Source of the DNA: Sphingobacteriales bacterium
Lineage (GTDB): Bacteria; Bacteroidota; Bacteroidia; Chitinophagales; Chitinophagaceae
Assembly: GCA_016235125.1 (NCBI GenBank)
Contig: JACRLZ010000002.1
Location: forward strand, 930,001-994,000
DNA: 64,000 nt
Direction: 5' to 3'
The position numbers and the translations under genes are program-made. Shown here piece by piece: positions 61,557 to 64,000 of this stretch. The notes under the pieces were generated by a model. The model did no database searches. It was not told the DNA's origin and saw nothing but the letters and a program-made list of their open reading frames with translations. Each line of letters opens with the position of its first letter. Position 1 is the first letter of the stretch.

Positions 61557-63083
61557 ATGATAATCCTTTCAGCAGAAGAAATACGGGAGTGGGATCAGTT
61601 TACGATCCGGCATGAGCCTATTGCTTCCATTGATTTGATGGAAAGGGCTGCCTCCAAATGTGTAGAATGGTTGGAAGAAAAAGGCTACACAGATAATAAG
61701 TTCTCAATTTTTTGCGGGAAAGGAAACAACGGAGGCGATGGGCTGGCCATTGGGAGAATGCTGTCTGAAAAAAATTATCAAGTAAGTATTTATATATTGG
61801 ACCCGATGGATATCGGGGTCGGTCACAAGGGCACCGAAGATTTTCAAATCAATCTTGCCCGGCTGCATCAGGTTTTGGATGGTGAGATTCATTTTATTCA
61901 GTCGGGGGAAGATTTTCATGAACCCGGCAAAGACGAAATAATAATTGATGCCCTTTTTGGATCAGGGCTTAACAGAGGTATTGACGGACTGACTGCAAAA
62001 CTTGTTGAACATATCAATAATTCAGGATGTGAAATAATTTCTATTGATATACCCACCGGGTTATTTGTTGATCGTTCATCAAAAGGAAATATAATTATCA
62101 AAGCAACTCATACTTTAAGTTTTCAATGCTATAAACCCGCATTTCTTGTAGCTGAAAATGCTGAATACGTTGGCGAAGCACATTTGCTCGATATTGGTTT
62201 GCACAATGATTTCCTGAAACAAATAAATAGCCGGTTTGAATTGCTGGATGATTCAATCATTCATTCTATTTACAAACCCAGAAACAGGTTTTCTCATAAA
62301 GGAGATTTTGGCCATGCATTGCTCATTGCAGGAAGTTATGGGAAAATGGGAGCAGCCGTTTTATCAGCAAAAGCCTGTTTGCGAAGCGGAGTTGGCTTGC
62401 TCACCTGTCATATTCCAAAATGTGGTTATGAAATTTTACAGACAGCAGTTCCGGAAGCCATGATACTGACTGATTTCAACTCTTCTTTCATTACCAAAAT
62501 CGAAGAGGATATTTCAAAACATACATCCATTGGTATCGGCCCGGGTATCGGAACAGCATCTGAAACCAAAGCAATGCTAACAGATTTCTTACACAATTAC
62601 AAAAGTCCCGTTGTGCTTGATGCCGATGCGTTGAACATAATTGCTACAGACAAAAAACTATTGAAATTAATTCCTCCCGGTTCCATTCTTACACCTCATC
62701 CAAAAGAATTTGAAAGATTGTTTGGAGAAACCGCAAATGACTTTGACCGAATTCTGCTGGCCACTCAAAAATCAAAAGAGCTGAATGTCATCATCATCCT
62801 GAAAGGCCATTATACATTTATTGCTGCACCTGATGGTCATGGGTATTTTAACTCAACAGGTAATGCGGGTATGGCAACAGCCGGAAGCGGTGATGTGCTG
62901 ACCGGAATATTGACAGGACTGTTGGCTCAGAATTATAGCTCAGTTGAAACCGCCATCCTTGCTGTCTACCTGCATGGGTTGGCCGGAGATATTGCAGCAA
63001 AAGAACTTTCAATGGAAGCATTGATTGCTGGAGATATTATAAATAAATTAGGCCCTGCCTTTTTGCACAATGAACAGGTATAG
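61557..63083 (+). CDS. nnrED: Bifunctional NAD(P)HX epimerase / ADP-dependent dehydratase
   Basis: 508 residues from ATG 61557 (MIILSAEEIREWDQFTIRHE). The upstream in-frame TTG at 61533 does not match the family. The N-terminal YjeF epimerase domain has FCGKGNNGGDGLAIGRML near residue 52. The C-terminal kinase-like domain has LIAGSYGKMGAAVLSAKACL, GIGPGIG, LDADALNIIA, TPHPKEFERLFG and GNAGMATAGSGDVLTGILTG. It repairs hydrated NADH and NADPH. Complete. Confidence 0.95.
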   Translation: MIILSAEEIREWDQFTIRHEPIASIDLMERAASKCVEWLEEKGYTDNKFSIFCGKGNNGGDGLAIGRMLSEKNYQVSIYILDPMDIGVGHKGTEDFQINLARLHQVLDGEIHFIQSGEDFHEPGKDEIIIDALFGSGLNRGIDGLTAKLVEHINNSGCEIISIDIPTGLFVDRSSKGNIIIKATHTLSFQCYKPAFLVAENAEYVGEAHLLDIGLHNDFLKQINSRFELLDDSIIHSIYKPRNRFSHKGDFGHALLIAGSYGKMGAAVLSAKACLRSGVGLLTCHIPKCGYEILQTAVPEAMILTDFNSSFITKIEEDISKHTSIGIGPGIGTASETKAMLTDFLHNYKSPVVLDADALNIIATDKKLLKLIPPGSILTPHPKEFERLFGETANDFDRILLATQKSKELNVIIILKGHYTFIAAPDGHGYFNSTGNAGMATAGSGDVLTGILTGLLAQNYSSVETAILAVYLHGLAGDIAAKELSMEALIAGDIINKLGPAFLHNEQV

Positions 63084-63158
63084 AAGTTACGGCAGCCAAA
63101 GTTTGGAATTCTCCAAGTGTTTTCCAATCAGTGGCTTAGGACCGTTATAACAGGGAAA

Positions 63159-63193
63159 ACTTTAAACTTCAACCCCAAAACCTTAAACCCTTT
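63159..63193. repeat. Degenerate heptanucleotide array in front of hppA (R4-like)
   Basis: ACTTTAA, ACTTCAA, CCCCAAA, ACCTTAA, ACCCTTT in tandem with period 7, immediately before a TATCTTTG box, so it occupies the -33 region of the presumed hppA promoter. Confidence 0.6.
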
Positions 63194-63198
63194 TCCCC

Positions 63199-63206
63199 TA
63201 TCTTTG
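63199..63206 (+). promoter_or_regulatory. TATCTTTG -7 box upstream of hppA
   Basis: TATCTTTG, 68 bp before the hppA start. The leader between holds an R7 hairpin. Confidence 0.6.
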
Positions 63207-63214
63207 CCGCCCTT

Positions 63215-63242
63215 GACCGCCATAGCCTCAGCGACGGCGGTC
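63215..63242. repeat. CCGCC/GGCGG hairpin (R7) in the hppA leader, copy 2
   Basis: GACCGCC/GGCGGTC, perfect 7-bp stem with a 14-base loop, inside the predicted 5' leader of hppA. Shares the CCGCC...ATAGC...GGCGG pattern with 39793-39819. Confidence 0.7.
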
Positions 63243-63274
63243 TTTGATTAAATTTTGAATAAGAATCAATACTT

Positions 63275-64000
63275 ATGGACAAATTGATCTATCTCGTCCC
63301 TGCAATGGGCCTGATTGGTTTACTGTACACTTTTATCAAATTCAACTGGGTTTCCAAACAGGATCCCGGTAATGAAAGGATGAAAGATATCAGCAATCAT
63401 ATTGCTGAGGGCGCCATGGCCTTTCTCAAAGCTGAATGGAAAATACTCGGATACTTTGTTGCGATAGTTGCCATTCTTCTGGCAGTAATGGCCACTACTA
63501 ATCCGCATTCTCATTGGCTGATCGCCGGTGCATTCATTGTCGGAGCTGTATTCAGCGCCACAGCAGGATATATTGGAATGAAAGTGGCAACAAAAGCCAA
63601 TGTAAGAACAGCCAATGCTGCCCGAACCAGTTTAAGTAAAGCCTTGGGAGTATCCTTTACCGGAGGTTCTGTAATGGGTCTTGGTGTGGCCGGCCTCGCT
63701 GTACTTGGATTGGGAGGTTTGTTCATTGTATTGAAACTGGTATTTGCACCCGATGCGCCGGTGAACAGTGATGAAATGATAAGAACGGTGGAAGTACTGA
63801 CCGGTTTTTCATTAGGAGCCGAATCCATAGCCCTTTTTGCAAGAGTGGGCGGTGGCATTTATACAAAAGCTGCCGATGTTGGCGCCGACCTGGTTGGTAA
63901 AGTAGAAGCGGGTATCCCGGAAGATGATCCGAGAAACCCAGCAACCATCGCAGATAATGTTGGCGATAATGTAGGTGATGTTGCCGGTATGGGCGCCGAC
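63275..64000 (+). CDS. hppA: Membrane-bound ion-translocating pyrophosphatase (N-terminal part)
   Basis: 242 codons are in the window; the gene runs off the right edge. [20 protein letters not shown] starts the first helix. [20 protein letters not shown] is diagnostic, as is the end [20 protein letters not shown] and then [20 protein letters not shown], the pyrophosphate/Mg site. It couples pyrophosphate hydrolysis to H+ or Na+ transport; the residues that decide ion choice lie beyond the window. Confidence 0.96.
   Translation, partial: MDKLIYLVPAMGLIGLLYTFIKFNWVSKQDPGNERMKDISNHIAEGAMAFLKAEWKILGYFVAIVAILLAVMATTNPHSHWLIAGAFIVGAVFSATAGYIGMKVATKANVRTANAARTSLSKALGVSFTGGSVMGLGVAGLAVLGLGGLFIVLKLVFAPDAPVNSDEMIRTVEVLTGFSLGAESIALFARVGGGIYTKAADVGADLVGKVEAGIPEDDPRNPATIADNVGDNVGDVAGMGAD

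Overview
ORGANISM. The window looks like chromosome of a Bacteroidota member, most likely Chitinophagaceae or a close relative. Support: two secreted proteins carry type IX secretion (T9SS) C-terminal sorting domains; promoters with the TAnnTTTG -7 box recur; ribosome binding sites are weak; and several families are typical of this group (DoxX/BT_3928 type, DUF1599, DUF6941, DPE2-like amylomaltase with two CBM20 domains). No rRNA, tRNA, CRISPR array, prophage or intact insertion sequence was found. LAYOUT. 1-2105: divergent deoD (partial) and hutU, the latter with a duplicated 3' tail. 2106-9226: small accessory or hypothetical genes, a dead REP-associated transposase between its REP hairpins, a glycine-rich T9SS protein and an LLM flavin oxidoreductase. 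9340-25158: malQ-like glucanotransferase, a 1605-residue HYR/Gly-rich T9SS protein, dipeptide epimerase, M13 peptidase, UbiD decarboxylase, ATP-grasp enzyme, TraB/GumN protein. 25159-32845: a heavy-metal RND efflux cassette (two His-rich small proteins, adaptor, pump, outer-membrane factor) bracketed by hairpin-rich non-coding DNA that shares a 35/36-nt repeat on both sides. 32846-64000: mostly housekeeping genes: ndk, nrnA, FKBP isomerase, folP, DUF1599, DoxX-like, ABC permease, DciA-like, recF, pdhA, lutA-like, molybdopterin oxidoreductase plus cytochrome b, fasciclin, EVE, VWA, sirtuin, saccharopine dehydrogenase family, gyrA, TPR, ndh, serA, serine hydrolase, nnrED, hppA (partial). HOW THE GENES WORK TOGETHER. 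The clear functional units are the tripartite efflux cassette, the membrane molybdoenzyme/cytochrome b pair, and the REP/RAYT locus. Most other genes are single transcription units or short runs, and several are convergent with overlapping 3' ends. MOST UNUSUAL SIGNAL. The window is densely seeded with short repeats of at least nine types: REP hairpins, CGCAAAG inverted repeats, TGTCA...TGACA elements, heptanucleotide tandem arrays with GACT/AGTC units, C-run/G-run palindromes, a 48-nt GCGTCGCACTC repeat and others. Several lie inside protein-coding genes and are read in frame: three in ubiD, one inside hutU plus one at its end, one in the leader of the outer-membrane factor, and one forming the stop codon of the DoxX-like gene. 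This is best read as repeat invasion of coding sequence, resembling Rickettsia palindromic elements and cyanobacterial heptamer STRRs. Two genes are broken by single changes (RAYT nonsense codon; a frameshifted HEAT-like gene with a slippery heptamer at the shift point). All family assignments are made by eye from motifs; no database search was run.
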